41,091 nt of DNA, taken from the NCBI GenBank assembly GCA_016208855.1, contig JACQXF010000143.1:1-41091 (forward strand), given 5' to 3'. The notes under the pieces are model-generated. The model saw nothing but the letters and a program-made list of their open reading frames with translations, was not told the DNA's origin and did not search any database. The position numbers were made by a program, and so were the translations under genes. The stretch is from Nitrospirota bacterium. Lineage in GTDB: Bacteria; Nitrospirota; Thermodesulfovibrionia; UBA6902; DSMQ01. Below, piece after piece: positions 32,534 to 40,378 of the stretch; position 1 is the stretch's first letter; every line of letters begins with the position of its first letter.

Positions 32534-34021
32534 ATGAGAGTTACTCTTGTTAATGCTCAGGTGCTGGACGGCAATAATGTAATACCGCCGCTTGGTGTTA
32601 TGTACATTGCTGCTGTATTGGAGAAGGCAGGCCATAAGGTTCAAATCTTTGATGCTGACCCGCAGTATGATACTAATATTGTCTCAGATATAAAGAGCTT
32701 TAACCCTGACCTTATCGGGTTTGGCTTTCTCACTGTAGCTTATCAGCGGGCGCTAACACTCAATAATATGTTAAAGAAGGAATTCTCCAGTGTGCCTTTT
32801 GGCTGCGGCGGCGTTCACCCAACAGTAAAGCCTGCGGAGACCATGAATGAGTTTGACGCAGACTTTATAGTACTGGGAGAGGGTGAACAGACAATACTTG
32901 AGGTTTGTGAAAAACTTGAAAAAAAGGAAAGCCTTGCCGGCGTTAATGGCATTATATATCGCGACCGTGAGAGCGGAAAGATTGTAGAGAATGGCAGAAG
33001 GGAAATGATACCGGATTTAGACACCTTGCCGTTTCCGGCCCGTCACCTGCTTGATATGACTCCTTACCTTAAGCCGCCTGGCATTATCAGGGGCTATGCC
33101 ACAAAAAACCAGACAACGATTATGACAGGCAGGGGATGCCCGTTCAGATGCATCTATTGCGGAAGCCATACTATATTTGGCAGAAAGACAAGAAGGCGCT
33201 CTGCAAAGAATGTTGTGGATGAGATAGAGTTTCTACATAAGACATACGATATAAAAGGCATTTACTTTTGCGATGATACCTTCACATTAAGGCCTGAATG
33301 GGTCAAGGAGTTTTGTGAGGATCTGATAAGCAGAAGATTAGATATAAAATGGGGGGGCCAGTCAAGGGTTGACCAGACAGATGTGGAATTAATGAAGTTG
33401 ATGAAAAAGTCAGGGCTTGTCCAGCTTGATTTTGGAGTTGAAAGCGGCTCTGAAAGGATGCTCAAGGTGCTTGGCAAGGGCGGACTTGGCGACAGGTCTG
33501 ATAAGATTAGAAAGTCCTTTGAACTATGCAGAGAGCTTGATATAAGGACGCTGGCTACCTTTATAATCGGCAACCCAGAAGAGACCAAAGAAGATATTCA
33601 GCAGACCTTTGACCTCGCTAAAGAGATAAAGGCAGATTATACCGCCTTCTATTTTCTTACGCCGTATCCCGGAACAGAGATATACGACATGGCAATAAAG
33701 AACGGATGGCTTGACCCTAAACTTCCGTTCTCAGAGATATGGGCTCACAGGCAGCCTGAGGTTCCACTAATGCAGATAACCTTTGACAGGGAAGATTTAA
33801 GGGACATCCGCAAAAAGATGCAGAACCACTTCTTTACAAGAAATTACCTTAGGCGCTCTGGAAATGTTAACTTCTACGGGATACTGTTTTCAATTATATT
33901 CAGGCACCCAAAGGTAATCCTTGAGGTCTTAAACAAACTCATAAGGACCGGAAGGATAGATTATGTGGTAGAGACGCTTAACGCCGAGTACTGGAAAATG
34001 AAGAAATACGAGGCTGCTTAA
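32534..34021 (+). CDS. B12-binding domain radical SAM protein
   Basis: 495 residues. An N-terminal cobalamin-binding Rossmann domain (PPLGVMYIAAVLEKAGH; IGFGFLT; CGGVHPT) is followed by a radical SAM core with C202-x3-C206-x2-C209 (CPFRCIYC) and a C-terminal helical extension. The architecture is that of class B radical SAM methylases and BchE/HpnR-like enzymes; the substrate cannot be assigned. AAGGAGG precedes the ATG, 27 nt after the fusion gene, and a strong terminator follows. The two genes therefore form one unit. Confidence 0.85.
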   Translation: MRVTLVNAQVLDGNNVIPPLGVMYIAAVLEKAGHKVQIFDADPQYDTNIVSDIKSFNPDLIGFGFLTVAYQRALTLNNMLKKEFSSVPFGCGGVHPTVKPAETMNEFDADFIVLGEGEQTILEVCEKLEKKESLAGVNGIIYRDRESGKIVENGRREMIPDLDTLPFPARHLLDMTPYLKPPGIIRGYATKNQTTIMTGRGCPFRCIYCGSHTIFGRKTRRRSAKNVVDEIEFLHKTYDIKGIYFCDDTFTLRPEWVKEFCEDLISRRLDIKWGGQSRVDQTDVELMKLMKKSGLVQLDFGVESGSERMLKVLGKGGLGDRSDKIRKSFELCRELDIRTLATFIIGNPEETKEDIQQTFDLAKEIKADYTAFYFLTPYPGTEIYDMAIKNGWLDPKLPFSEIWAHRQPEVPLMQITFDREDLRDIRKKMQNHFFTRNYLRRSGNVNFYGILFSIIFRHPKVILEVLNKLIRTGRIDYVVETLNAEYWKMKKYEAA

Positions 34022-34049
34022 AAAAAATAATAAAGGATAAGATAAGTTG

Positions 34050-34088
34050 AAAAGGGTTGTAATTTTGAAATTACAACCCTTTTTTGTT
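34050..34088 (+). terminator. Strong rho-independent terminator
   Basis: 16-bp perfect arms (AAAAGGGTTGTAATTT / AAATTACAACCCTTTT) with a TG loop, running into further T residues. It closes the two-gene radical SAM unit 23 nt before the tRNA gene. Confidence 0.9.
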
Positions 34089-34110
34089 ATATTAGCTTAA
34101 TCTCTTCTTA

Positions 34111-34182
<72 letters not shown>

Positions 34183-34266
34183 TTATTTAGTCTGTATAGT
34201 TTTAAAAACTCTTTTAATTTTACAGGAATTTTGTTATGTTAAAACAAAAATGAAAGGAGAAATATT

Positions 34267-34695
34267 ATGAGTGTATCTGAGAACAGAAAGAAGTTTAGTG
34301 AATTAATACAGAGGTGGATAATTATAGAGGACAATACTATTGAAGTTGCTGATGACCTGATAAAGAGGGCAAACAATCCGGTTGTGAAAACATTTATTGA
34401 GATAATAAAACTTGACTCTGAGAAGCACAAGCGTATCTTAGAGTCCATACGCTTAAGCCTCGATTCAACAGTGGTTTTAAGCCGTGATGATCTGCAGGTT
34501 CTTGATACTTTTATAGAGAGACACAAGGATGTGGAAAAGAACGCCATTGCAACTGCTGAGCAGGCATTAGAGATGGCTTCCCTGCCGATACCCAAGATGC
34601 TTTTATCTCATCTACTGGAAGATGAGAAGAGCCATGATACATACACAAATGATCTGGCTAACCTAAAAATCTATATGGCTAAGTCTACAGGCTAA
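34267..34695 (+). CDS. Ferritin-like/rubrerythrin-like diiron protein
   Basis: 142 residues, all-helical, with the spaced Glu/His motifs of ferritin-like bundles: IIEDNTIE in helix 1, LDSEKHKRI in helix 2, EKNAIATAE in helix 3 and LEDEKSHD in helix 4. Likely binds a diiron centre. AAGGAGA lies upstream. Standalone gene between the tRNA and the isc operon; the function (iron handling or peroxide reduction) is not determined. Confidence 0.75.
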   Translation: MSVSENRKKFSELIQRWIIIEDNTIEVADDLIKRANNPVVKTFIEIIKLDSEKHKRILESIRLSLDSTVVLSRDDLQVLDTFIERHKDVEKNAIATAEQALEMASLPIPKMLLSHLLEDEKSHDTYTNDLANLKIYMAKSTG

Positions 34696-34860
34696 AAGCA
34701 GGTTAATACGCCTTAAGATTTATTTCTTTATGCATTTGCTTTTATTCCATTTTTTGTGTGATTTTTTTTACCAAAAAAAGCATTAACCCATGGACTTTCT
34801 ATTCATGGGAGGGCTATCATTTCTGCTTTTAGATGTTACCCTTAAGCGGCTAAAAAATAC

Positions 34861-34889
34861 TTGACAAGTTTAGTAAACTATTTTATATT
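34861..34889 (+). promoter_or_regulatory. isc operon promoter with palindromic operator
   Basis: TTGACA (34861-34866), a 17-bp spacer and TATATT (34884-34889). The spacer contains the perfect 13-nt palindrome AGTTTAGTAAACT (34867-34879), the expected place for autorepression by the Rrf2/IscR product. The iscR ATG (34896) is six bases after the -10, so the message may be leaderless. The rest of the gap 34696-34860 has no recognisable gene. Confidence 0.75.
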
Positions 34890-34895
34890 TTAGAC

Positions 34896-35357
34896 ATGCT
34901 GAGGTTATCAACTAAAGGCCAGTATGGCGTAAGGGCGATGTTTGAGATAGCAAAAAGCTACAATTACGGCCCTATCTCCATTAAAGAGATTGCAAAAAGA
35001 CAAAGGGTTTCTATCCCTTATCTGGAGCAGATATTAAACAAGCTGAAAAGGGACGGCCTCATTAAAAGCCATAAGGGGCCGGGCGGAGGATATGTATTAA
35101 GCAAGAAACCTCAGGGCATAAATATAAGCGATATACTTACAACCCTGGAAGGGCCTGTGACTATTACGAGTTGCCTTGGACCAAAGGCAAAGGGCTGCTC
35201 AATGGTTGAAGGCTGTGTGGCAAGGCTTCTCTGGGAATCGCTTGGAGAGAAGATTGAACACTTTCTTCAGACAATAAGCCTTAATGATTTGCTGAAAGAA
35301 GAAAGTGCGCTTATAAGGGGAAATAATGGCAATCACAGAGACACATCAAAGAGATGA
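34896..35357 (+). CDS. iscR: Fe-S cluster-sensing Rrf2 regulator IscR
   Basis: 153 residues. An Rrf2 winged helix (LSTKGQYGVRAMFEIA; GPGGGYVLSK) is followed by the three cluster-binding cysteines C93, C101 and C107 with the spacing expected for IscR-type regulators. It represses its own operon when loaded with [2Fe-2S] in well-studied species. A palindrome within its promoter spacer is the likely operator. No Shine-Dalgarno. It overlaps the TusA-like gene by 32 nt. Confidence 0.9.
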   Translation: MLRLSTKGQYGVRAMFEIAKSYNYGPISIKEIAKRQRVSIPYLEQILNKLKRDGLIKSHKGPGGGYVLSKKPQGINISDILTTLEGPVTITSCLGPKAKGCSMVEGCVARLLWESLGEKIEHFLQTISLNDLLKEESALIRGNNGNHRDTSKR

Positions 35358-35619
35358 GGCTGCATTGAAATTTATTGATGAGCCTGTAGAGGCAGACGCT
35401 GTAACGGATGTAATTTACATGATGTGTCCGATGCATCTGCTTACACTGCAGCAGAGAATAAAAGAACTCAGCGTGGGGCAGGTGCTTGCTATACTTACAG
35501 ATTATGACGGGGCGCTTGAAGACATCCCGGAGTGGTGCGCAAAGACAGGGAATGAATTTATTGGCGTTAAAGAGTCGCCTGATTATTTCAGCTTTTATGT
35601 AAGAAAACTTAAGGAGTGA
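35326..35619 (+). CDS. TusA-like sulfurtransferase with altered CPxP motif
   Basis: 97 residues in the TusA/SirA fold. The persulfide Cys (C34) is kept but the family CPxP motif reads CPMH. The rest matches: LLTLQQRIKELSVGQVLAILTDYDGALEDIPEWC and a C-terminal strand. AAGGGG serves as the RBS within the iscR 3' end. Placed between iscR and the IscS-like gene, it probably carries sulfur to or from the Isc proteins. The N-terminal ~20 residues are an extension not typical of E. coli TusA. Confidence 0.75.
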   Translation: MAITETHQRDEAALKFIDEPVEADAVTDVIYMMCPMHLLTLQQRIKELSVGQVLAILTDYDGALEDIPEWCAKTGNEFIGVKESPDYFSFYVRKLKE

Positions 35620-35621
35620 AT

Positions 35622-36818
35622 ATGCAAAACGTATATCTTGATTACGTAGCAACGAATCCGCTTCATCCTATGGTCTTGGAAGCAATGATGCCTTATCTTA
35701 AGGAAGATTTTGGAAATCCCCTAAGTCTTTATTCTTTCGGTTCAAAGGCAAGGGAGGCAATTGAGAATGCAAGGGCGCAAGTGGGCTCTCTGATTAATGC
35801 AAAGCCGAATGAAATAATATTTACTGCAAGCGGAGCTGAGGCAAATAACTTTGCCCTTCGCGGCATTGCCATTGCCAATCAGAACCGCGGGAAGCATATA
35901 ATCGTTTCCAAGGTTGAGCATCATTCAATCCTTAATTCTGCCCGTTTTCTTGAAAAATCAGGTTTTGCAGTTACCTATCTCCCTGTTGACAAACACGGCA
36001 TTGTTGAGCCTGAGACAGTAAAAAAGGCAATAACAAAAGAAACGACACTTATATCTGTAATCCATGCAAGCCCTGAGATTGGCGCTATAGAGCCGATTGC
36101 CGAAATCTCAAAGATTGCAAAGGAACATAATATAATTTTTCACACAGACGCCGTTGCATCCACAGGCAATATCCATGTAGATGTGCAGGCACTGGGGGTT
36201 GACCTGCTCTCTATGACAGCCCATCAATTTTACGGACCAAAAGGCGCAGCAGCGCTTTTTGTCAGAGAAGGCATAAGGATAGTCCCTTTAATATATGGCG
36301 GCATACAGGAAGGCGGCAGGCGCGCAGGCACTGAGAATGTGCCTGCAATAGTCGGCATGGGGAAGGCGGCGGAATTGGCAAGGATGAACATAGACAAACG
36401 CATAAGCTATGTTAAGCCGCTCAGGGACAAATTAATGGATGGATTGCTAAGGATAGATAAAGTTCATCTGACAGGGCATCCTGGGCAGAGGCTGCCTGGA
36501 CACGCGAGCTTTGTGGTTGAATACGTAGAGGGTGAGGCAATGCTTCTGCTTCTTGCGAGTAATGGGATATATGTAGCAAGCGGTTCTGCCTGCTCATCAA
36601 AGGCGCTTAAGGCCTCCCCTGTTTTACTTTCTTTGGGGATGCCTGCCCATCTTGCGCAGGGCTCTATAGTATTCACACTTGGCGAAGGAACTAAAGAAGA
36701 AGAAATAAACTACACGATAGACACATTTCAGAAAATTGTAACCCGTTTAAGGGAAATATCCCCTTATTCAAAGGGGTGGGAAGGAACGGAGGATGCGCCA
36801 TGTATAGCGAAAAAGTAA
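35622..36818 (+). CDS. IscS/NifS-like protein lacking the PLP lysine
   Basis: 398 residues of the class V cysteine desulfurase fold. In E. coli IscS numbering minus four: H104 is kept (H100), D180 kept (D176) and catalytic C328 kept (C324 in ASGSACSSK). However the PLP Schiff-base K206 is Gln (Q202 in TAHQFYGPKG), Q183 is Ala (A179), N155 is Pro (P151 in HASPEIG), the Thr of GATE is Glu (SGAEANN), and the Arg of IRFSLG is Val (SIVFTLG). The frame is intact, so this is not an ordinary pseudogene. Archaeoglobus IscS also lacks this lysine, has no PLP, and still partners IscU. The ATG at 35622 has AAGGAG five bases upstream. Likely a sulfur/Fe-S scaffold partner rather than a desulfurase. Confidence 0.85.
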   Translation: MQNVYLDYVATNPLHPMVLEAMMPYLKEDFGNPLSLYSFGSKAREAIENARAQVGSLINAKPNEIIFTASGAEANNFALRGIAIANQNRGKHIIVSKVEHHSILNSARFLEKSGFAVTYLPVDKHGIVEPETVKKAITKETTLISVIHASPEIGAIEPIAEISKIAKEHNIIFHTDAVASTGNIHVDVQALGVDLLSMTAHQFYGPKGAAALFVREGIRIVPLIYGGIQEGGRRAGTENVPAIVGMGKAAELARMNIDKRISYVKPLRDKLMDGLLRIDKVHLTGHPGQRLPGHASFVVEYVEGEAMLLLLASNGIYVASGSACSSKALKASPVLLSLGMPAHLAQGSIVFTLGEGTKEEEINYTIDTFQKIVTRLREISPYSKGWEGTEDAPCIAKK

Positions 36819-37171
36819 TGGATCATTTTACAAACCCAAGAAATGTAGGAGAAATACCTGATGCAGACGGTGTAGGCATGGAGGGTAACCCGACATGCGG
36901 CGATGTAATGAAGATTTATTTAAAGGTTACAGACAATGTCATAACTGACGCAAAGTTCAAGACATTTGGCTGCGGAGCAGCAATTGCTGTGTCAAGCATG
37001 GTTACAGAAATGATAAAGGGCAAGACCCTCGATGAAGCGCTTAATATATCAAAAGAGGCTGTTGCAAACGAACTCGGCGGACTGCCTCCGCAGAAGATGC
37101 ATTGTTCAAATCTAGGCGCTGACGCCCTGCGTAAGGCAATAGAAGACTATAAACAAAAGACTAAATCCTAA
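36800..37171 (+). CDS. iscU: Fe-S cluster scaffold IscU
   Basis: 123 residues. Scaffold for [2Fe-2S]/[4Fe-4S] assembly. The three cluster cysteines C33 (NPTCGD), C58 (FGCGAA) and C102 (MHCSNLGADAL) and the key D35 are present. The ATG at 36800 is set by GGAGGA six bases upstream and gives the usual MYSEKVMDHF start; it overlaps the IscS-like gene by 19 nt. No hscBA or ferredoxin gene follows, so the isc operon is short: iscR, TusA-like, IscS-like, iscU. Confidence 0.93.
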   Translation: MYSEKVMDHFTNPRNVGEIPDADGVGMEGNPTCGDVMKIYLKVTDNVITDAKFKTFGCGAAIAVSSMVTEMIKGKTLDEALNISKEAVANELGGLPPQKMHCSNLGADALRKAIEDYKQKTKS

Positions 37172-37191
37172 GAAATTTTAAATTTATCATT

Positions 37192-37261
37192 GCAAAATGC
37201 AAAATGTTAAATGATAAATGAATCTTTGTTTAGAATTTAGATATTAGAAATTAGGATTTGA
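37192..37261 (+). repeat. 7-bp-period tandem repeat upstream of def
   Basis: Ten heptamers in register: GCAAAAT twice, GTTAAAT, GATAAAT, then five ending TTAG (AATTTAG, ATATTAG, AAATTAG), then GATTTGA. It ends ten bases before the def ATG, which has no Shine-Dalgarno. Confidence 0.75.
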
Positions 37262-37271
37262 TTTAAATATT

Positions 37272-37781
37272 ATGGCTGTACTTGAAATCAAAACATTTCC
37301 TGACAAGATCCTGAAAGAGAAGACCTCTCCTGTTACGGAATTTGGCAGCGGGCTGCAAAGCCTTATTGATGACATGATTGAGACAATGTACGCCTCGTCA
37401 GGTGTAGGGCTTGCCGCAAATCAGGTGGGTGCGGCTAAGAGGGTTATAGTTATTGATGTATCAAGCAGGGATGAGAATGTCCCCTTGCTTATACTTTTAA
37501 ACCCTGAGATTGTGTTGTCAGGGGGAGAGGTTGAAGACGAAGAAGGCTGCCTGAGTATTCCGGGGTACAGGACAATTATAAAGAGGGCTGAGAATGTAAC
37601 GGTGTCAGGGCTTGACAGACACGGTAAGCCTGTAGAGATAGAGGGCAGCGGTTTGCTGTCACGGGCGCTTCAGCATGAGATAGACCATCTGAACGGCTTG
37701 CTTATTATTGACAGAATAGGGACGATTAAAAGGGAATTCTTTAAGAAGCGATACAGGAAAACAGTAACGAGTAACGAGTAA
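37272..37781 (+). CDS. def: Peptide deformylase
   Basis: 169 residues. Removes formyl from nascent Met. All three motifs are present: GVGLAANQVG (Q51), EEGCLSIPG (metal ligand C93) and QHEIDHLNG (H135, E136, H139). The last residues (TVTSNE) and stop codon are contributed by the following heptamer repeat. Pairs with fmt downstream. Confidence 0.96.
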   Translation: MAVLEIKTFPDKILKEKTSPVTEFGSGLQSLIDDMIETMYASSGVGLAANQVGAAKRVIVIDVSSRDENVPLLILLNPEIVLSGGEVEDEEGCLSIPGYRTIIKRAENVTVSGLDRHGKPVEIEGSGLLSRALQHEIDHLNGLLIIDRIGTIKREFFKKRYRKTVTSNE

Positions 37782-37879
37782 CAAGTGACAAGTAACCTTA
37801 AAAACAGTAATAAGTCAACAGTAACGAGTAACGAGTTAGACACTAAATACTCGTCACTCGTCACTCGTCACTGTCACTG
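37762..37879 (+). repeat. 7-bp tandem repeats in an inverted arrangement between def and fmt
   Basis: Left arrays of CAGTAAC/GAGTAAC/AAGTGAC (37762-37796 and 37819-37839) and a right array of ACTCGTC (37849-37869) that are near complements (GAGTAAC versus GAGTGAC). The transcript could fold into a long stem. It overlaps the def stop and ends nine bases before the fmt start. Confidence 0.8.
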
Positions 37880-37888
37880 CCTCTAATA

Positions 37889-38824
37889 ATGCGCATAGTT
37901 TTCTTTGGCACGCCTAATTTTGCCGTTCCATCCATTAAGAAATTACTAAATTCTGCTTATGAAGTTATTGCGGTAGTTACCCAGCCTGACAAACAGAGCG
38001 GAAGGGGAAGAAAGGCTGTCTTTTCCCCTGTAAAAGAAGAGGCATTAAAGGCCGGTCTTAAAATACTGCAGCCTGTGAGGGTAAAAAATCCTGAATTTAT
38101 CAGCGAACTGAGGCTGCTAAATCCCTCTGCAATAGTTGTTGTTGCATACGGCCAGATACTTCCGCCTGAGATTATTCATATGCCAGCGTATGGCTGTATA
38201 AACATCCATGCCTCTCTGCTTCCAAAATATCGTGGCGCAGCGCCGATAAACTGGGCTATAATTAACGGAGAAAACACGACAGGGGTTACTACAATGCTTA
38301 TGGATGAGGGAATGGATACAGGCCCGATGTTGCTTCAGGAATATATAAGGATTGAGAAGGATGACACAGCTGGCAGTCTCTCTGAAAAACTTTCAATTAC
38401 AGGCGCAGATTTATTAATAAAGACCTTAAAGGGTTTGGAGGATGGAGGTTTAAAGCCAACGCTGCAAGCAGGCGAGGCTACTTACGCTCCTTTATTAAGG
38501 AAGACTGACGGCGTTATTAATTGGTCTAAGACAGCAAAGGAACTAACCAATTTTATAAGGGGGATGAACCCGTGGCCGGGGGCTTATAGTTTTCTTGAAG
38601 GCAAAAGAGTTAAAATCCTAAAGGCAGATACTTCGTATGGAGACGCAGATGCAGGCGTGATAAATGAGGCATCAAAGGAGGGATTACTTGTTGGTACAGG
38701 GGATGGCCTGCTTTCAATATTTGAGATTCAGCCTGAGGGGAAACCTGTTATGAGCGTAAAATCATTTTTACAGGGCAGAGAACTCAGGCAAGGTATGAGG
38801 TTTTATGAAGAGACAATTGGTTAG
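37889..38824 (+). CDS. fmt: Methionyl-tRNA formyltransferase
   Basis: 311 residues. Formylates initiator Met-tRNA using 10-formyl-THF. The N-terminal FFGTPNFAVPSI, the active-site HASLLPKYRGAAPINWAI, the catalytic-region MDEGMDTGPM, and the C-terminal OB-like domain are all present. No Shine-Dalgarno is visible after the preceding repeat. It overlaps the DUF116 gene by 20 nt. Confidence 0.96.
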   Translation: MRIVFFGTPNFAVPSIKKLLNSAYEVIAVVTQPDKQSGRGRKAVFSPVKEEALKAGLKILQPVRVKNPEFISELRLLNPSAIVVVAYGQILPPEIIHMPAYGCINIHASLLPKYRGAAPINWAIINGENTTGVTTMLMDEGMDTGPMLLQEYIRIEKDDTAGSLSEKLSITGADLLIKTLKGLEDGGLKPTLQAGEATYAPLLRKTDGVINWSKTAKELTNFIRGMNPWPGAYSFLEGKRVKILKADTSYGDADAGVINEASKEGLLVGTGDGLLSIFEIQPEGKPVMSVKSFLQGRELRQGMRFYEETIG

Positions 38825-39338
38825 AGGGGTGTTTCTAAAGATTGTATTCCCTGTGATGAGTATAGTAAGCAGTGTTTTTAGGATTAATAAAGAAAAAGTT
38901 CAGCAGCTCGTAATTAATGTAAACAATAAACTCGTAAGGAATGGCAGGTTTAATCCAACAAAAAGGATTTTACTGCTTCTTCCGCACTGCCTGCAGTGGA
39001 GTGAGTGCAAACTTAAAATAACCTTCAATGTTTATAATTGTGCAGGCTGCGGTAAATGCGAGATAAAAGACTTTACTACTATAGCCAAGAAACTCGGGCT
39101 GGAGCTTTTTATTGCTACAGGCGGCACGCTTGCAAGAAGGATAGTAGCTGATACCAAACCTGAGGCAATTGTTGCTGTTGCCTGCGAGAGGGATCTCTCA
39201 AGCGGTATTGCTGATTCGTATCCTATGCCTGTGCTTGGGATTATAAACGATCGGCCCTACGGGCCTTGCTTTAATACAAGGGTTGATATTGACAAGGTAG
39301 AAGATGCGCTTAAATTCTTTGCAGGAGAAATAAAATAG
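38805..39338 (+). CDS. DUF116 family Cys-rich protein
   Basis: 177 residues. An N-terminal hydrophobic or amphipathic segment precedes the DUF116 core with conserved cysteines: LPHCLQWSEC, CAGCGKC, VACERDL and the C-terminal GPC. It is likely a metal or Fe-S binding protein. DUF116 proteins are often found beside fmt in anaerobes, as here, but the function is unknown. Coupled to fmt by overlap. Confidence 0.85.
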   Translation: MKRQLVRGVFLKIVFPVMSIVSSVFRINKEKVQQLVINVNNKLVRNGRFNPTKRILLLLPHCLQWSECKLKITFNVYNCAGCGKCEIKDFTTIAKKLGLELFIATGGTLARRIVADTKPEAIVAVACERDLSSGIADSYPMPVLGIINDRPYGPCFNTRVDIDKVEDALKFFAGEIK

Positions 39339-39394
39339 TATCAAAGTATCAAAGTCCAAGACATTGACACTTTGACACTCTGAATCTTTGACAC
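39339..39394 (+). repeat. 8-bp-period tandem repeat upstream of rpe
   Basis: Seven octamers in register (TATCAAAG twice, TCCAAGAC, ATTGACAC, TTTGACAC, TCTGAATC, TTTGACAC), with CAAAG and CTTTG halves in inverted orientation. It ends just before the rpe RBS. Confidence 0.7.
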
Positions 39395-39413
39395 TATCCA
39401 AAAGGGGGATTTC

Positions 39414-40067
39414 ATGATTAAGGTATCACCTTCTATACTTTCAGCGGATTTTTCAAGGCTTGCAGAGGAGATAAAGGCAGCGGAAAAGGCAGGGGCAGAC
39501 TTAATACATGTTGATATTATGGACGGACATTTTGTCCCTAATATAACGATAGGCCCGCCTGTAGTTAAATCAATTAAAAAAGTTACCTCCATCCCCCTTG
39601 ATGTGCACCTTATGATTGAGGAGCCTGACAGGTATATAGAGGACTTTGCAAAGGCAGGCTCTGATATTATAACCGTTCATGCTGAGGCAGATACACATCT
39701 TCACAGGACTGTGCACAGGATAAAGGAGATGGGGATAAAGGCAGGGGTTTCGGTTAATCCTGCAACGCCATTATGCAATATAAACTTTATACTGCCTGAT
39801 GTGGATATGATACTTATTATGTCAGTTAACCCCGGCTTTGGCGGACAGGAGTTTATACCGAGAACACTTGAGAAGATAAAGACGCTAAGAAAGATGATAG
39901 ACGATAAGGGTTGTAAGGCAGAGATAGAGGTAGACGGCGGGGTAACCACAGATAATGCCTCAGAGGTGGCGAAGACAGGCGCTAATATACTTGTAATGGG
40001 CAATGCCTTCTTTAGTTCAAAAGATTATGCGGAGGTTGTAAGCGCAGTGAGAAAAAGGTGTGCGTAG
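39414..40067 (+). CDS. rpe: Ribulose-phosphate 3-epimerase
   Basis: 217 residues, TIM barrel. Interconverts ribulose-5-P and xylulose-5-P. Metal and catalytic motifs are visible: SPSILSADF, HVDIMDGHFVPN, LDVHLMIE, MSVNPGFGGQ and EVDGGV. AAGGGGG lies six bases before the ATG. Confidence 0.97.
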   Translation: MIKVSPSILSADFSRLAEEIKAAEKAGADLIHVDIMDGHFVPNITIGPPVVKSIKKVTSIPLDVHLMIEEPDRYIEDFAKAGSDIITVHAEADTHLHRTVHRIKEMGIKAGVSVNPATPLCNINFILPDVDMILIMSVNPGFGGQEFIPRTLEKIKTLRKMIDDKGCKAEIEVDGGVTTDNASEVAKTGANILVMGNAFFSSKDYAEVVSAVRKRCA

Positions 40068-40079
40068 GGCTTTGCAGTT

Positions 40080-40298
40080 ATGAGGATCTCTATTACGGTA
40101 AAGACAGTCTCCCATAAAGAGAAGATAGAGAAAGCAGACAGGGGGTATATAGTTTATATAAAGGAAAGACCTGTGGAGGGGAGGGCAAATAAGGCAGTGA
40201 TAAATCTTCTGTCTGAATATTTTGATGTCCCCAAGTCTCAAATCTCCATCCACTCAGGCATGAAGTCTAAGCAGAAAATAATTGAGATAACTACGTGA
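40080..40298 (+). CDS. DUF167 (YggU-like) protein
   Basis: 72 residues. The DUF167/YggU signature ERPVEGRANKAVINLLSEYF and the following SQISIHSGMKSKQK are clear. A small, widely conserved protein of unknown function. It follows rpe by 12 nt and is probably in the same transcript. Confidence 0.85.
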   Translation: MRISITVKTVSHKEKIEKADRGYIVYIKERPVEGRANKAVINLLSEYFDVPKSQISIHSGMKSKQKIIEITT

Positions 40299-40335
40299 TT
40301 TGTATATGTTTTAAATAGGGCTTTGTTGGGCTGTA

Positions 40336-40375
40336 AAGCTAACAAGCTAACAAGCCTGCAAGCTGATAAGCTGGT
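40336..40375 (+). repeat. 8-bp-period tandem repeat upstream of the Nudix gene
   Basis: Five octamers in register (AAGCTAAC twice, AAGCCTGC, AAGCTGAT, AAGCTGGT) ending three bases before the next ATG, in place of a Shine-Dalgarno. Confidence 0.75.
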
Positions 40376-40378
40376 AAC

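Noticed and set aside
35622..36818. IscS-like gene as an ordinary pseudogene
   Set aside because: The frame is full length, overlaps neighbours in an ordered operon, keeps the catalytic Cys, and the substitutions cluster at PLP contacts; a natural PLP-less IscS is known in Archaeoglobus.
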